From positions 1-16,465 of the forward strand of contig JAEXJM010000026.1 in assembly GCA_023449275.1 (NCBI GenBank): a DNA stretch of 16,465 bases. Reading direction: 5' to 3'. The position numbers and the translations under genes are program-made. The notes under the pieces were generated by a model. It ran no database searches and was not told where the DNA came from. It saw only the letters and a list, made by a program, of their open reading frames with translations. Positions 1 through 6,529 of this stretch are shown piece after piece; the first letter of the stretch is position 1, and each line of letters opens with the position of its first letter. This DNA comes from Pseudomonadota bacterium. GTDB taxonomy: Bacteria; Pseudomonadota; Gammaproteobacteria; Burkholderiales; Burkholderiaceae_D.

Positions 1-163
1 TTTTTGCAATTTATTTTATCCCATCTGCCTAACCGCATTCATAAGCCAATAAAACGCCGCCGCTCTCGGGTTTGATTTCCCGTGAATCGGAAAAAAGCTG
101 TCCGTTTGGACAGACTTCCCTGATCCAGTTGACGATTGGCGCCAGTTGAAGAGCTTGATTCAT
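1..163 (-). pseudogene. murE: murE 5' fragment with two in-frame stops, cut by window edge
   Basis: MurE adds meso-diaminopimelate to UDP-MurNAc-L-Ala-D-Glu in the cytoplasm. The ATG overlaps the ftsI stop as TGATG, with a strong Shine-Dalgarno AAAGGGGG just upstream, so the start is well placed for coupled translation. The first codons read like a MurE N-terminus, including SDSREIK at residues 25-31 and a GGVLLAY stretch at 35-41 matching the usual S-D-S-R and G-D-V-F-x-A signatures. Codon 45 is TAG (29-31) and codon 51 is TAA (11-13). The residues between and after them (ADGIK, then IAK) still look like the A-D-G-R-x-(F/Y)-I region of MurE, so the reading frame itself seems preserved. Either the gene is really interrupted or the bases at this extreme edge are wrong. 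MurE is normally essential, so sequence error or a second copy elsewhere is plausible. Identity as murE is inferred from position and the short match. Confidence 0.6.
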
Positions 164-1935
164 CAGACGCCCCCTTTCGCCAATTTATTCTCCGCCAGAA
201 CTTCTTCAAACCTGGCATCAGGTGCAACATTCATCGCCCTTAACGTATCCGCGGCCACGGCCGAGAAAACCGGTCCGGCAACCGTACCGCCGTAATGGCC
301 CGCAGTCGGTTCGTCGATCATCACGGCAATAACGACACGCGGGTCTGAAGCAGGTGCGAATCCGACAAAGGAACCGACGTATTTACGAACGTAACGGCCG
401 CCCTCGATCTTGTATGCCGTTCCCGTTTTACCGGCAACCCGATACCCGGAAACCTGCGCACGTCGTGCCGTACCATGCTCACTCGTCACCATTTCCAGCA
501 TCTGGCGCACGTCCTTCGCCGTTTTCTCGGAAATGATCCGCTGCCCGGCCGGAACTTCATCTCTTTTCAGGAATGAAAGCGGGATCGTATCCCCGTTACG
601 CGCAAATATCATATAGGAATGGGCGATCTGGAACAGGGAAACCGAAATGCCATGACCGTAGCTCATCGTAGCCTGTTCAATAGGACGCCAGGATTTGTAA
701 GGACGGACACGCCCTGCCACTGCCCCCGGGAAACCGAAGCGCGGCTGTTGTCCGAACCCGAGAGACGTGAACATCTCCCACATTTCCAGCGGCTGCATTT
801 GAAGGGCAATCTTCGCCGTACCGATATTGGAAGATTTTTCGATCACCTGTGCAACGGAAATGGTGCCGTTCGCGTGGGTATCGCCAATCGTTGCCGTACC
901 GATCGTCAGTTTCCCGTTACCGGTGGCGATCATCGATGTCGGCTTGACGATTCCCTTTTCCAGCGCCAGCGCCACCGGGAAGGGCTTCATGATCGAGCCC
1001 GGCTCGAAAGTATCCGTCATGGCGCGATTGCGCAACTGTGCGCCTGTCAGGCGCCGGCGGTCATTCGGATTGAAGCTCGGCAGGTTGACCATCGCCAGCA
1101 CTTCGCCGGTACGCGTATCCAGCACAATGGTACTGCCGGCCTTGGCCTTGTGTTTTTCAACGGCCTCGCTCAGATACTTGTAAGCGATATACTGCAACTT
1201 GCTGTCGATGGACAAGACGAGATCCTTGCCATCCATCGGCTCACGAACCGCACGCATATCCTCGACGATATGGCCCAAACGATCCTTGATGACCCGACGA
1301 CTGCCTTTTGCGCCTGCAAGCACATTCTGCGACGCCAGTTCAATTCCTTCCTGGCCGATATCCTCGACATTGGTAAAACCGACGACGTGAGCCATCACCT
1401 CGCCTTCAGGATAGAAGCGCTTGTATTCTTTTCTTGTCTGGATACCGGCAATGCCCAGCTTGACGATCTCGTCAGCCACATCGTTATCGACCTGACGTTT
1501 CAGATAGACGAAGCTTCTGTCCGAATCGAGCTTGGCATAAAGACTGCTTTCAGTCATGCCGAGCAGGGAGGCCAGCCTGCTGATTTTTTCCCTGGGTTGC
1601 GTCAGGACGTCTTCCGGAATAGCCCAGATCGCCTTGACAGGAACACTGGAAGCGAGCACATGCCCGTTTCTGTCGAGAATCTTGCCGCGTGTCGCCGGCA
1701 ACTCAAGCGTTCTGGCATACCGGGATTCACCCTGCTTCTGCAAAAAATCCGTTGAAATACCCTGCAGCCATAACGCCCGTGCAATCAGACCGGCAAATGC
1801 CAGAAACAGCATAAAAAGGACTAGCCTTGAACGCCATGGAGACAAATTGACCCTGAGTTCCGGAGTCGCGGAAAAAGACACCCCCTTTGCCGCAGCAACA
1901 CGCGAATTTTTCATGAATTTCATATTGCGTATCAT
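163..1935 (-). CDS. ftsI: Peptidoglycan transpeptidase FtsI (PBP3)
   Basis: Division-specific class B penicillin-binding protein that cross-links septal peptidoglycan in the periplasm, working with FtsW, FtsL, FtsB and FtsQ. The 590-residue product has a short cytoplasmic head, one membrane anchor at about residues 36-56, a PBP dimerisation domain (ATRGKILDRNG at 81-91), and a transpeptidase domain with all three catalytic motifs: SIMK (S314-K317), SSN (368-370) and KTGT (503-506). The length is normal for the family. The start ATG overlaps the ftsL stop in ATGA (1932-1935), and the stop overlaps the murE ATG in TGATG, so translation is probably coupled through this part of the operon. In-frame ATG codons at residues 5 and 8 are alternative starts; the coupled one is preferred. 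Identification is secure. Confidence 0.97.
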   Translation of the reverse strand: MIRNMKFMKNSRVAAAKGVSFSATPELRVNLSPWRSRLVLFMLFLAFAGLIARALWLQGISTDFLQKQGESRYARTLELPATRGKILDRNGHVLASSVPVKAIWAIPEDVLTQPREKISRLASLLGMTESSLYAKLDSDRSFVYLKRQVDNDVADEIVKLGIAGIQTRKEYKRFYPEGEVMAHVVGFTNVEDIGQEGIELASQNVLAGAKGSRRVIKDRLGHIVEDMRAVREPMDGKDLVLSIDSKLQYIAYKYLSEAVEKHKAKAGSTIVLDTRTGEVLAMVNLPSFNPNDRRRLTGAQLRNRAMTDTFEPGSIMKPFPVALALEKGIVKPTSMIATGNGKLTIGTATIGDTHANGTISVAQVIEKSSNIGTAKIALQMQPLEMWEMFTSLGFGQQPRFGFPGAVAGRVRPYKSWRPIEQATMSYGHGISVSLFQIAHSYMIFARNGDTIPLSFLKRDEVPAGQRIISEKTAKDVRQMLEMVTSEHGTARRAQVSGYRVAGKTGTAYKIEGGRYVRKYVGSFVGFAPASDPRVVIAVMIDEPTAGHYGGTVAGPVFSAVAADTLRAMNVAPDARFEEVLAENKLAKGGV

Positions 1936-2204
1936 GGTGGTGTCATTTTCAAATATTGAGTATTGGCCGGTGTCACACGAATCATGTTCAACTCCTTAAC
2001 CGCTTTTTCTTCAATCCGTGCATGTTTACTCAACGTCGATTGTTTCAACTGCAATTGCGACCATTCGATTTCCAGCTGCCTCGCCTGCGATTGCGCAAAC
2101 TCCAGAGCGATAAACAGCTTTCGGGCCTGATACTGGGAATTCACCAGCAACAGGGCCGATACAACCAGCAAAACCGCCAGAATGAGAGGCAACCTAAGCT
2201 TCAT
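1932..2204 (-). CDS. ftsL: Cell division protein FtsL
   Basis: Small bitopic divisome protein that pairs with FtsB and FtsQ and helps activate FtsWI. From the ATG at 2204 the product is 90 residues: a short basic N-terminus (MKLRLP), one hydrophobic segment at about residues 5-22, then a periplasmic helix rich in Q, L, E and A (about 25-65) suited to coiled-coil pairing with FtsB. The protein is weakly conserved by nature, but length, topology and place between rsmH and ftsI fit well. The frame is open 12 codons further upstream, to an ATG at 2240, with another ATG at 2216. The chosen start matches the usual compact FtsL N-terminus and overlaps the end of rsmH by 11 bases. The stop overlaps the ftsI start by ATGA. 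Confidence 0.9.
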   Translation of the reverse strand: MKLRLPLILAVLLVVSALLLVNSQYQARKLFIALEFAQSQARQLEIEWSQLQLKQSTLSKHARIEEKAVKELNMIRVTPANTQYLKMTPP

Positions 2205-3153
2205 TCCGGCATCCATTTCCTGCCGAAACCCGCTTTGCAATACGCAAAATAGCCGAACGTGAGCGTACGTTTTTACTCACTTCGGCCTTCGAGGGTTTTT
2301 GCTTGCCCAGTAATTTCATTTCAGGCTGTGGCAAATCAACCGCCTTGATGGGAAGACGACGATCCGGCATGTCCACCGTCGCCTTGCCCGATAAAAACCG
2401 CTTTACTACCCGGTCTTCCAGAGAATGGAAACTGATGACCGACATACGCCCGTTCAGCCGCAAATGCTGCCAGGCTGCCTGCAGGCCTATCTCCAATTCC
2501 TCCAGCTCTCTGTTGATGAAAATCCGTATAGCTTGAAATGTGCGCGTGGCCGGATTTTTGCCCTTTTCAAAAGTCTTGACTGCCCCTGCCACGATTTCGG
2601 CAAGTTGTTTCGTACTATCAATGGGCTTGATGGTCCTGCAAGCAACAATCGCCTTTGCAATCTGAAAAGCAAACCGTTCTTCCCCATACTGATGAATAAC
2701 CTCCGCTATTTTTTCTTCCGATTCAACGGCCAGCCATTCGGCCGCAGACAATCCTCTGGTGGAATCCATACGCATATCGAGCGGGCCATCCAGGCGAAAA
2801 CTGAAACCGCGTGCAGCGTCCTCTACCTGTGGCGATGAAATACCGAGATCAAGTAAAATTCCGTCAATCATCCCGATGCCCTTTTCTTCAAGAACCTCGC
2901 CCAGATCCGCGAAACTCTTATGCACGATTTCAAAACGCGGATCAGTTATTTTCTCCGCTGCCAGAATAGCTTCCGGATCCTTGTCGAATGCGATAAGTCG
3001 CCCTTTTCCCCCCAAACGTTCAAGAATTAATCTGCTGTGTCCTCCACGACCAAACGTTCCATCAACAAAAATTCCATCAAGTCGATCACCTTCAATTGCC
3101 AGGGCATCTACTGCTTCTTTCAGCAATACCGAATCATGAGTCAATTCCGGCAC
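2194..3153 (-). CDS. rsmH: 16S rRNA m4C1402 methyltransferase RsmH (MraW)
   Basis: SAM-dependent methyltransferase that modifies N4 of C1402 in the decoding centre of 16S rRNA. The 319-residue product shows the N-terminal H-D-S-V-L-L-K-E segment (residues 6-13), the SAM-binding loop DGTFGRGGHS (31-40), a LDLGISSPQ motif near residue 100, and the FHSLEDRVVK motif at 242-251. The C-terminal R-S-R-S-A-I-L-R signature is present near the end. The start codon is GTG (3151-3153), preceded by AGGGTG with a 7-base spacer. Only 18 bases separate it from the mraZ stop, and its last 11 bases overlap ftsL, so it belongs to the same transcript. The length is normal, and identification is secure. Confidence 0.97.
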   Translation of the reverse strand: MPELTHDSVLLKEAVDALAIEGDRLDGIFVDGTFGRGGHSRLILERLGGKGRLIAFDKDPEAILAAEKITDPRFEIVHKSFADLGEVLEEKGIGMIDGILLDLGISSPQVEDAARGFSFRLDGPLDMRMDSTRGLSAAEWLAVESEEKIAEVIHQYGEERFAFQIAKAIVACRTIKPIDSTKQLAEIVAGAVKTFEKGKNPATRTFQAIRIFINRELEELEIGLQAAWQHLRLNGRMSVISFHSLEDRVVKRFLSGKATVDMPDRRLPIKAVDLPQPEMKLLGKQKPSKAEVSKNVRSRSAILRIAKRVSAGNGCRNEA

Positions 3154-3171
3154 GTTATTTCACCCTGACAC

Positions 3172-3600
3172 TTAAAATGAAAAATCCTGCAAGGCCTCTG
3201 GCATTCCGGAAGCGATCGCTTCCGATTCGTTTTCCTGCAATTTCGCCGCATCCCAGATTTCAAAATGACTGCCCATGCCCAACAACATCACGTCCCTTGT
3301 CAGGCCTGCTGCCTGACGTAACTCAGGCGCAATCAGAATCCTGCCCGCAGAATCGATTTCCACATCTGAAGCGCTTCCCAGGAAAATCCGCTGCCATGCA
3401 CGCGCAGACATCGGCCAGGCAGCAATTTTTTCACGATGACTTTCCCAGACAGGGCGAGGGAAAAACAAAAGGCAACCATGCGGATGACGCGTCAGTGTCA
3501 CACGCCCGTCACATTGAAGTGACAGCGCATCACGATGCCTGGCAGGAATGACCATCCTCCCCTTCGCATCCAGACTGATCGACGACGCCCCTTGAAACAC
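3172..3600 (-). CDS. mraZ: Transcriptional regulator MraZ
   Basis: DNA-binding repressor of the dcw operon, with two AbrB/SpoVT-type half domains that assemble into a ring binding repeated boxes in its own promoter. The two signature motifs are visible as DAKGR (residues 11-15) and DSAGR (83-87). I place the start at the GTG at 3598-3600, giving 142 residues beginning with the family's usual M-F-Q-G-A. This GTG has the Shine-Dalgarno AAAGGA with an 8-base spacer. An in-frame ATG three codons upstream (3607-3609) touches the same AAAGG with no spacer and would add non-family residues. It is the first gene of the cluster. Box-like repeats lie directly upstream at 3656-3690, so autoregulation is likely. 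Confidence 0.95.
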   Translation of the reverse strand: MFQGASSISLDAKGRMVIPARHRDALSLQCDGRVTLTRHPHGCLLFFPRPVWESHREKIAAWPMSARAWQRIFLGSASDVEIDSAGRILIAPELRQAAGLTRDVMLLGMGSHFEIWDAAKLQENESEAIASGMPEALQDFSF

Positions 3601-3641
3601 GCTTGCCATCCTTTCAGACCATCCGTTAAAAAACGCAACAG

Positions 3642-3647
3642 ATTATA
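3642..3647 (-). promoter_or_regulatory. Probable -10 element of the mraZ/dcw promoter
   Basis: A perfect TATAAT on the minus strand, which would start transcription near 3635 and leave a leader of about 35 bases before the mraZ GTG. The sequence 16-17 bases further upstream (GTGTGT/TGTGTT) is a poor -35 and lies within the MraZ-type boxes. The promoter may therefore depend on more than a consensus -35, or on relief from the repressor. Confidence 0.65.
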
Positions 3648-3655
3648 AAATTTAT

Positions 3656-3690
3656 CCCACAAAAACACACTATTTCACACTTTCACCCAC
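3656..3690 (-). promoter_or_regulatory. Four MraZ-type binding boxes at 10-bp period
   Basis: Reading the minus strand from 3690 downward, the 5-mers are GTGGG (3686-3690), GTGTG (3676-3680), GTGTG (3666-3670) and GTGGG (3656-3660), each separated by exactly 5 bases of AT-rich spacer. This matches the known MraZ operator design of TGGG-type direct repeats with 5-base spacers. The array begins 8 bases upstream of the TATAAT and covers the -35 region, as expected for a repressor site. The two inner boxes read TGTG where the known box has TGGG. Confidence 0.85.
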
Positions 3691-3982
3691 TTTATTAGAT
3701 GCGTTATACGGGGTCAAGAGCTTTTTGTTAATAAATTGAAAAATTCTTAATGAAGTCAATGACTTACACGATGATAGCGTGCAACATCGCAAAATAAATA
3801 GCCAAATAAATTAACCACTTAGAGGGCACATTGAAAGCACAATCTCATACAAACACATGGGTTTGTAAAAAATCAAATACTTTGCAATTGGTGTAAACGC
3901 AACTCAGCAGTAAGAAAGGAAACAAAAAAAGACCGTTTCCAGAAAAAAAGGGGGAACGAGAAAACAGGAAGTATAAGAAAAT

Positions 3983-4302
3983 AAAGCAAGCCGATAGGCC
4001 GGATTCTGTTACGGTACCTCAAGCGGCACTATGACAGCCATTCATCTAGGTACAGGATTACTCCTGCACTCGAGCTTCCTACCCGCACGCTCCGCGGACC
4101 GCCTCATCGCGTGCCTATTTGGAATTGCACCAGGTGGAGGTTGCCGCGTTTCACCGTAACTCAATACGCTCGTCTCTGTGGCCCTGTTCCTCGCCTTTCA
4201 GCGGACGGCCGTTAACCGTCACCCTGTCCTGTGGTGTCCGGACCTTCCTCCCGTTCCCTTTGCAAGGCATCGGAAACCGGCGGCTGTCTGGCTTGCTTCG
4301 GA
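3983..4302 (-). ncRNA. rnpB: RNase P RNA (type A), catalytic subunit
   Basis: Ribozyme component of RNase P, which trims the 5' leader of pre-tRNAs. On the minus strand the 5' end AAGCAAGCC (P1) pairs with GGCTTGCTT at the 3' end (about 3983-3992). Universally conserved pieces are present in the right order: GAGGAAGGTCCGGAC (P4 side), CAAATAGG, GGGTAGGAAGCTCGAG, CCTAGATGAATGGCTGTC and ACAGAATCCGGCCTATCGG. The length of about 320 bases is shorter than the E. coli RNA (about 377). Exact ends are estimated from P1 pairing and the promoter. The neighbourhood next to mraZ is usual in Burkholderiales as far as I recall. Confidence 0.95.
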
Positions 4303-4306
4303 GCCT

Positions 4307-4336
4307 ATTTTACAGGGAATGGACAAACAATGCCAA
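4307..4336 (-). promoter_or_regulatory. Promoter of rnpB
   Basis: On the minus strand, TTGGCA (4331-4336) and TAAAAT (4307-4312) are separated by 18 bases, a good sigma-70 pair. It would start transcription within a few bases of the RNase P RNA 5' end. It lies partly just beyond and partly before the cls stop region, so rnpB should be transcribed independently of the cls gene. Confidence 0.75.
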
Positions 4337-4343
4337 AAGCATT

Positions 4344-5510
4344 TCAGCTGTAGTCCCCCCAGGTTATCGTCCGCATGATTGAGCGATAAATCAGAAACGC
4401 CGTGCCATACCAGAGACGCCTGTACCAGGGGCGATTGGCAAAGCTCTCCGGACAGATCCTGACTGCATCGGACAAGGCGGTCTCAATATCTTCGCGAAGT
4501 GTCCTGGCAAAACCGGCATCCCTGATGACGACATTGGCTTCATGATTCAAAAACAGCGAGAGTCCATCACAATTGCTGGAACCGACGGTCGCCCATATGT
4601 CATCGATCACAGCGACTTTTCCATGGAACTGGGTCTTGTTATATTCAAACACCTTTATCCCGCTTTTCAGCAATTTGGGATAAAAAGACTGTGCCACGGA
4701 ATCCTGAACCCAGAACTCGCCACTGCCGATCAGAATGATGACTTCCACTCCTCTGGAAGCCGCAGAAGCCAGCGCATTCCTGAAACGCCGTCCGGGAGCG
4801 AAGTATGGCGTTGCCAGTATGACTTGTTTTCGCGCCTGCCCCATCGCCCGCAGATAGGCGCGCTGGATAGTCCGCCGGTTTCTGAAATTGTCCCGGACGA
4901 TAAAACCGGCCAGTGCCGCCTTTGTTCGCCAGAACCTTTCACGGGTACGAATGATAGCGCGATACCGGTCGAAGCGATCCCATAAAGTCCGCTTGCCTGT
5001 CTGCTCCCACAGGCGGATGGCTTCCTGATAAATCCGCATCGACAGCGGCCCTTCTATCTGGACAGCAAAATCCTGCCTGGGATAAGTCAACAGGGATTTC
5101 TTGTTATAGTCATAACGGTAATCATTCAGGATATTGATGCCCCCGACAAAAGCGATCTGATGATCCACCACACAAATTTTCCGGTGAAGACGGACAAATC
5201 CCCTCAAAAACCATCGGTTGAATACATGACATTCGATACCTGCGGCAAGAAATTCGCGATTCAGCAGGCGACACAACTTCCGTCCCGTCCCGAGCCAGTC
5301 AAGGATCACATGCACCTGAACGCCTCTTGCCGAAGCTCTCTTCAGCGCATCGATCACCCTGCGACCGACCTCGTCCGGATAAAAAATATAGGTCTCAAGA
5401 TAAATCTCTGAATGTGCATGTTCGATCGCGTCAAGCAAAGCCGGAAAAAAATCCCCGCCATTCTGCAATAGCGTCAGATGATTGTCGGTAGTGTAGCTGA
5501 CGACGCGCAT
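4344..5510 (-). CDS. clsB: Cardiolipin synthase B-like phospholipase D family protein
   Basis: Membrane-associated phosphatidyltransferase of the phospholipase D superfamily, predicted to make cardiolipin. Counting from the ATG at 5510, the 388-residue product has two HKD motifs: H109-x-K111-x4-D116 followed by GGIN, and H296-x-K298-x4-D303 followed by GSSN. It has no N-terminal membrane helices, which fits ClsB (E. coli about 413 residues) rather than ClsA. The C-terminus is aromatic and basic and could touch the membrane. The chosen start gives the family-like beginning (x-L-L-x-N-G) and lies 5 bases after the upstream stop. Its AGAAGGA sits unusually close to the ATG. An in-frame ATG at 5570 with CAGGGA upstream would add 20 residues overlapping the neighbour. 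The pairing with an EEP protein resembles E. coli ybhP-ybhO, but no ybhN homologue follows; rnpB does. Confidence 0.9.
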   Translation of the reverse strand: MRVVSYTTDNHLTLLQNGGDFFPALLDAIEHAHSEIYLETYIFYPDEVGRRVIDALKRASARGVQVHVILDWLGTGRKLCRLLNREFLAAGIECHVFNRWFLRGFVRLHRKICVVDHQIAFVGGINILNDYRYDYNKKSLLTYPRQDFAVQIEGPLSMRIYQEAIRLWEQTGKRTLWDRFDRYRAIIRTRERFWRTKAALAGFIVRDNFRNRRTIQRAYLRAMGQARKQVILATPYFAPGRRFRNALASAASRGVEVIILIGSGEFWVQDSVAQSFYPKLLKSGIKVFEYNKTQFHGKVAVIDDIWATVGSSNCDGLSLFLNHEANVVIRDAGFARTLREDIETALSDAVRICPESFANRPWYRRLWYGTAFLIYRSIMRTITWGDYS

Positions 5511-5515
5511 TCCTT

Positions 5516-6310
5516 CTATTTGATCCGCAAAGAAGCGACCAGTGGCGCATGGTCCGACAGCGACGTCCATGGCGATCCCTGCATGACACTGGCAGAATCG
5601 ACCTCAAAACCGCGAACGTAAATCCGGTCCAGCCTGAAAAAAGGAAATAAAGCCGGAAAGGTTCTTGCAGGCATCGGCTTTGGAAGCTTGCCCGTCAACC
5701 GGGGAAAATAATTTCTCTTCCCGTTTTCTTTCATGTCCAGTTCATCGAACACTTCCTTTACCTGCAACGTCCTCATCAGGAATCCGGACAGCTTGTTGTT
5801 CCAGTCATTGAAGTCACCTGCAATGATCACCGGGGCATCCTTGGGCGCGGAAGCCTGCACAGTCCGGATCAGGGCACGTGTCTGCCGGATGCGGCTGCCG
5901 TTGAACAACCCCAGATGGATGACATAACAATAGACTTTGGTTTCCGGTGTTTGCAAAACGCAGTGAAGAATCCCCCGCGACTCCATCGCATGGTCTGATA
6001 CATCCTTGTTGAACTGGGAAACGATCGGATACGTACTCAAAAGCGCATTGCCATGATGCCCATAATCGTAAACGGCGTTTTTGCCATAGGCACAGTAGAG
6101 CGAATCGCCGGCAAGATAGGCATGCTGCCCCTGTTCCTGCCACAAGAGCGCCTGACGATTCGAGGTCAGGTCATGGCGCCCCTGAACTTCCTGAAGAAAA
6201 ATGACATCGGCACTTAAAGACCGGATAGATCTTTTCAGCTCCTGAATGATGGGCCGATGGTCGATCGACGCCCCTTTATGAATATTGTAAGTTGCAATAC
6301 GAAGTTCCAT
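5516..6310 (-). CDS. Endonuclease/exonuclease/phosphatase family protein (YbhP-like)
   Basis: Metal-dependent phosphodiesterase fold of the EEP superfamily (DNase I/Mg-sphingomyelinase type). The substrate cannot be read from the sequence. The 264-residue product contains the family motifs in order: Y-N-I-H-K-G (8-13), L-Q-E-V with the metal ligand E41, I-H-L-G (131-134), GDFNDW (165-170) and the C-terminal S-D-H (252-254). No signal peptide is seen, so it is probably cytoplasmic. Start ATG at 6310 has a good AAGGGG with a 5-base spacer. It is the first gene of a two-gene unit with the cls gene 5 bases downstream, an arrangement like E. coli ybhP-clsB, which suggests a link to phospholipid or membrane metabolism. 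That link is inference. Confidence 0.88.
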   Translation of the reverse strand: MELRIATYNIHKGASIDHRPIIQELKRSIRSLSADVIFLQEVQGRHDLTSNRQALLWQEQGQHAYLAGDSLYCAYGKNAVYDYGHHGNALLSTYPIVSQFNKDVSDHAMESRGILHCVLQTPETKVYCYVIHLGLFNGSRIRQTRALIRTVQASAPKDAPVIIAGDFNDWNNKLSGFLMRTLQVKEVFDELDMKENGKRNYFPRLTGKLPKPMPARTFPALFPFFRLDRIYVRGFEVDSASVMQGSPWTSLSDHAPLVASLRIK

Positions 6311-6379
6311 GTCACCCCTTGTAAAACTTACATGCCGAATTGAACGATTCCGGCCGGGGATCGGCCCACTTCCGGAATC

Positions 6380-6424
6380 AATAATGAAAAGAATATTGAA
6401 TCATTATTTCCAATATGCATATTG
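6380..6424. repeat. Inverted repeat plus 14-bp perfect palindrome in divergent spacer
   Basis: Between the divergent EEP and waaA genes, AATAATGA (6380-6387) is repeated inverted as TCATTATT (6401-6408). Three bases further the sequence CAATATGCATATTG (6411-6424) is a perfect 14-base palindrome. The stretch is very AT-rich. The position suits an operator or a promoter region acting on either gene, but no regulator is identified. Confidence 0.5.
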
Positions 6425-6494
6425 TACTTTGTAAAAAACTTTAGGGTGTAATGCCTGAATATGCAATTTTCAGCCATTACAGGACAGTTTCGGG

Positions 6495-6500
6495 GATAAT
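6495..6500 (+). promoter_or_regulatory. Possible -10 element for waaA
   Basis: GATAAT lies 29 bases before the waaA ATG. No recognisable -35 hexamer sits 16-18 bases upstream, so this is a tentative call based on one element and position. Confidence 0.35.
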
Positions 6501-6529
6501 AGAGCCCGTTCAATTCAGGCGATCTTTCA

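Larger units (their letters stand above)
3601..3982. other. AT-rich intergenic spacer between mraZ and rnpB
   Basis: No convincing gene lies here. The mraZ end holds its leader, the TATAAT and the MraZ boxes. The remainder (about 3691-3982) is strongly AT-rich and has two perfect inverted repeats: AAGTCA-A-TGACTT at 3753-3765, and TACAAAC/GTTTGTA at 3848-3867 around a 6-base loop. On the minus strand two T7-type tracts occur downstream of rnpB (about 3925-3950), but I could not find a stable GC-rich stem before either, so no rnpB terminator is called. No tRNA-like fold was seen. Confidence 0.7.

Noticed and set aside
39..230. Minus-strand 63-codon frame across the ftsI/murE junction
   Set aside because: It runs out of frame with both genes, and its composition (Arg/Ser-rich) fits a shadow. 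The real murE frame starts at 163.
619..1755. Long plus-strand open frame of about 378 codons opposite ftsI
   Set aside because: It is fully antisense to a gene with all PBP motifs, has no family signature and is rich in His, Arg and Cys as shadow frames are.
3921..3982. T-rich tracts after rnpB as an intrinsic terminator
   Set aside because: I could not find a stable GC-rich stem directly before either T-tract on the minus strand.
6328..6513. 61-codon minus-strand frame in the EEP/waaA spacer
   Set aside because: No ribosome site or family resemblance was seen, and it covers the palindromic promoter region.
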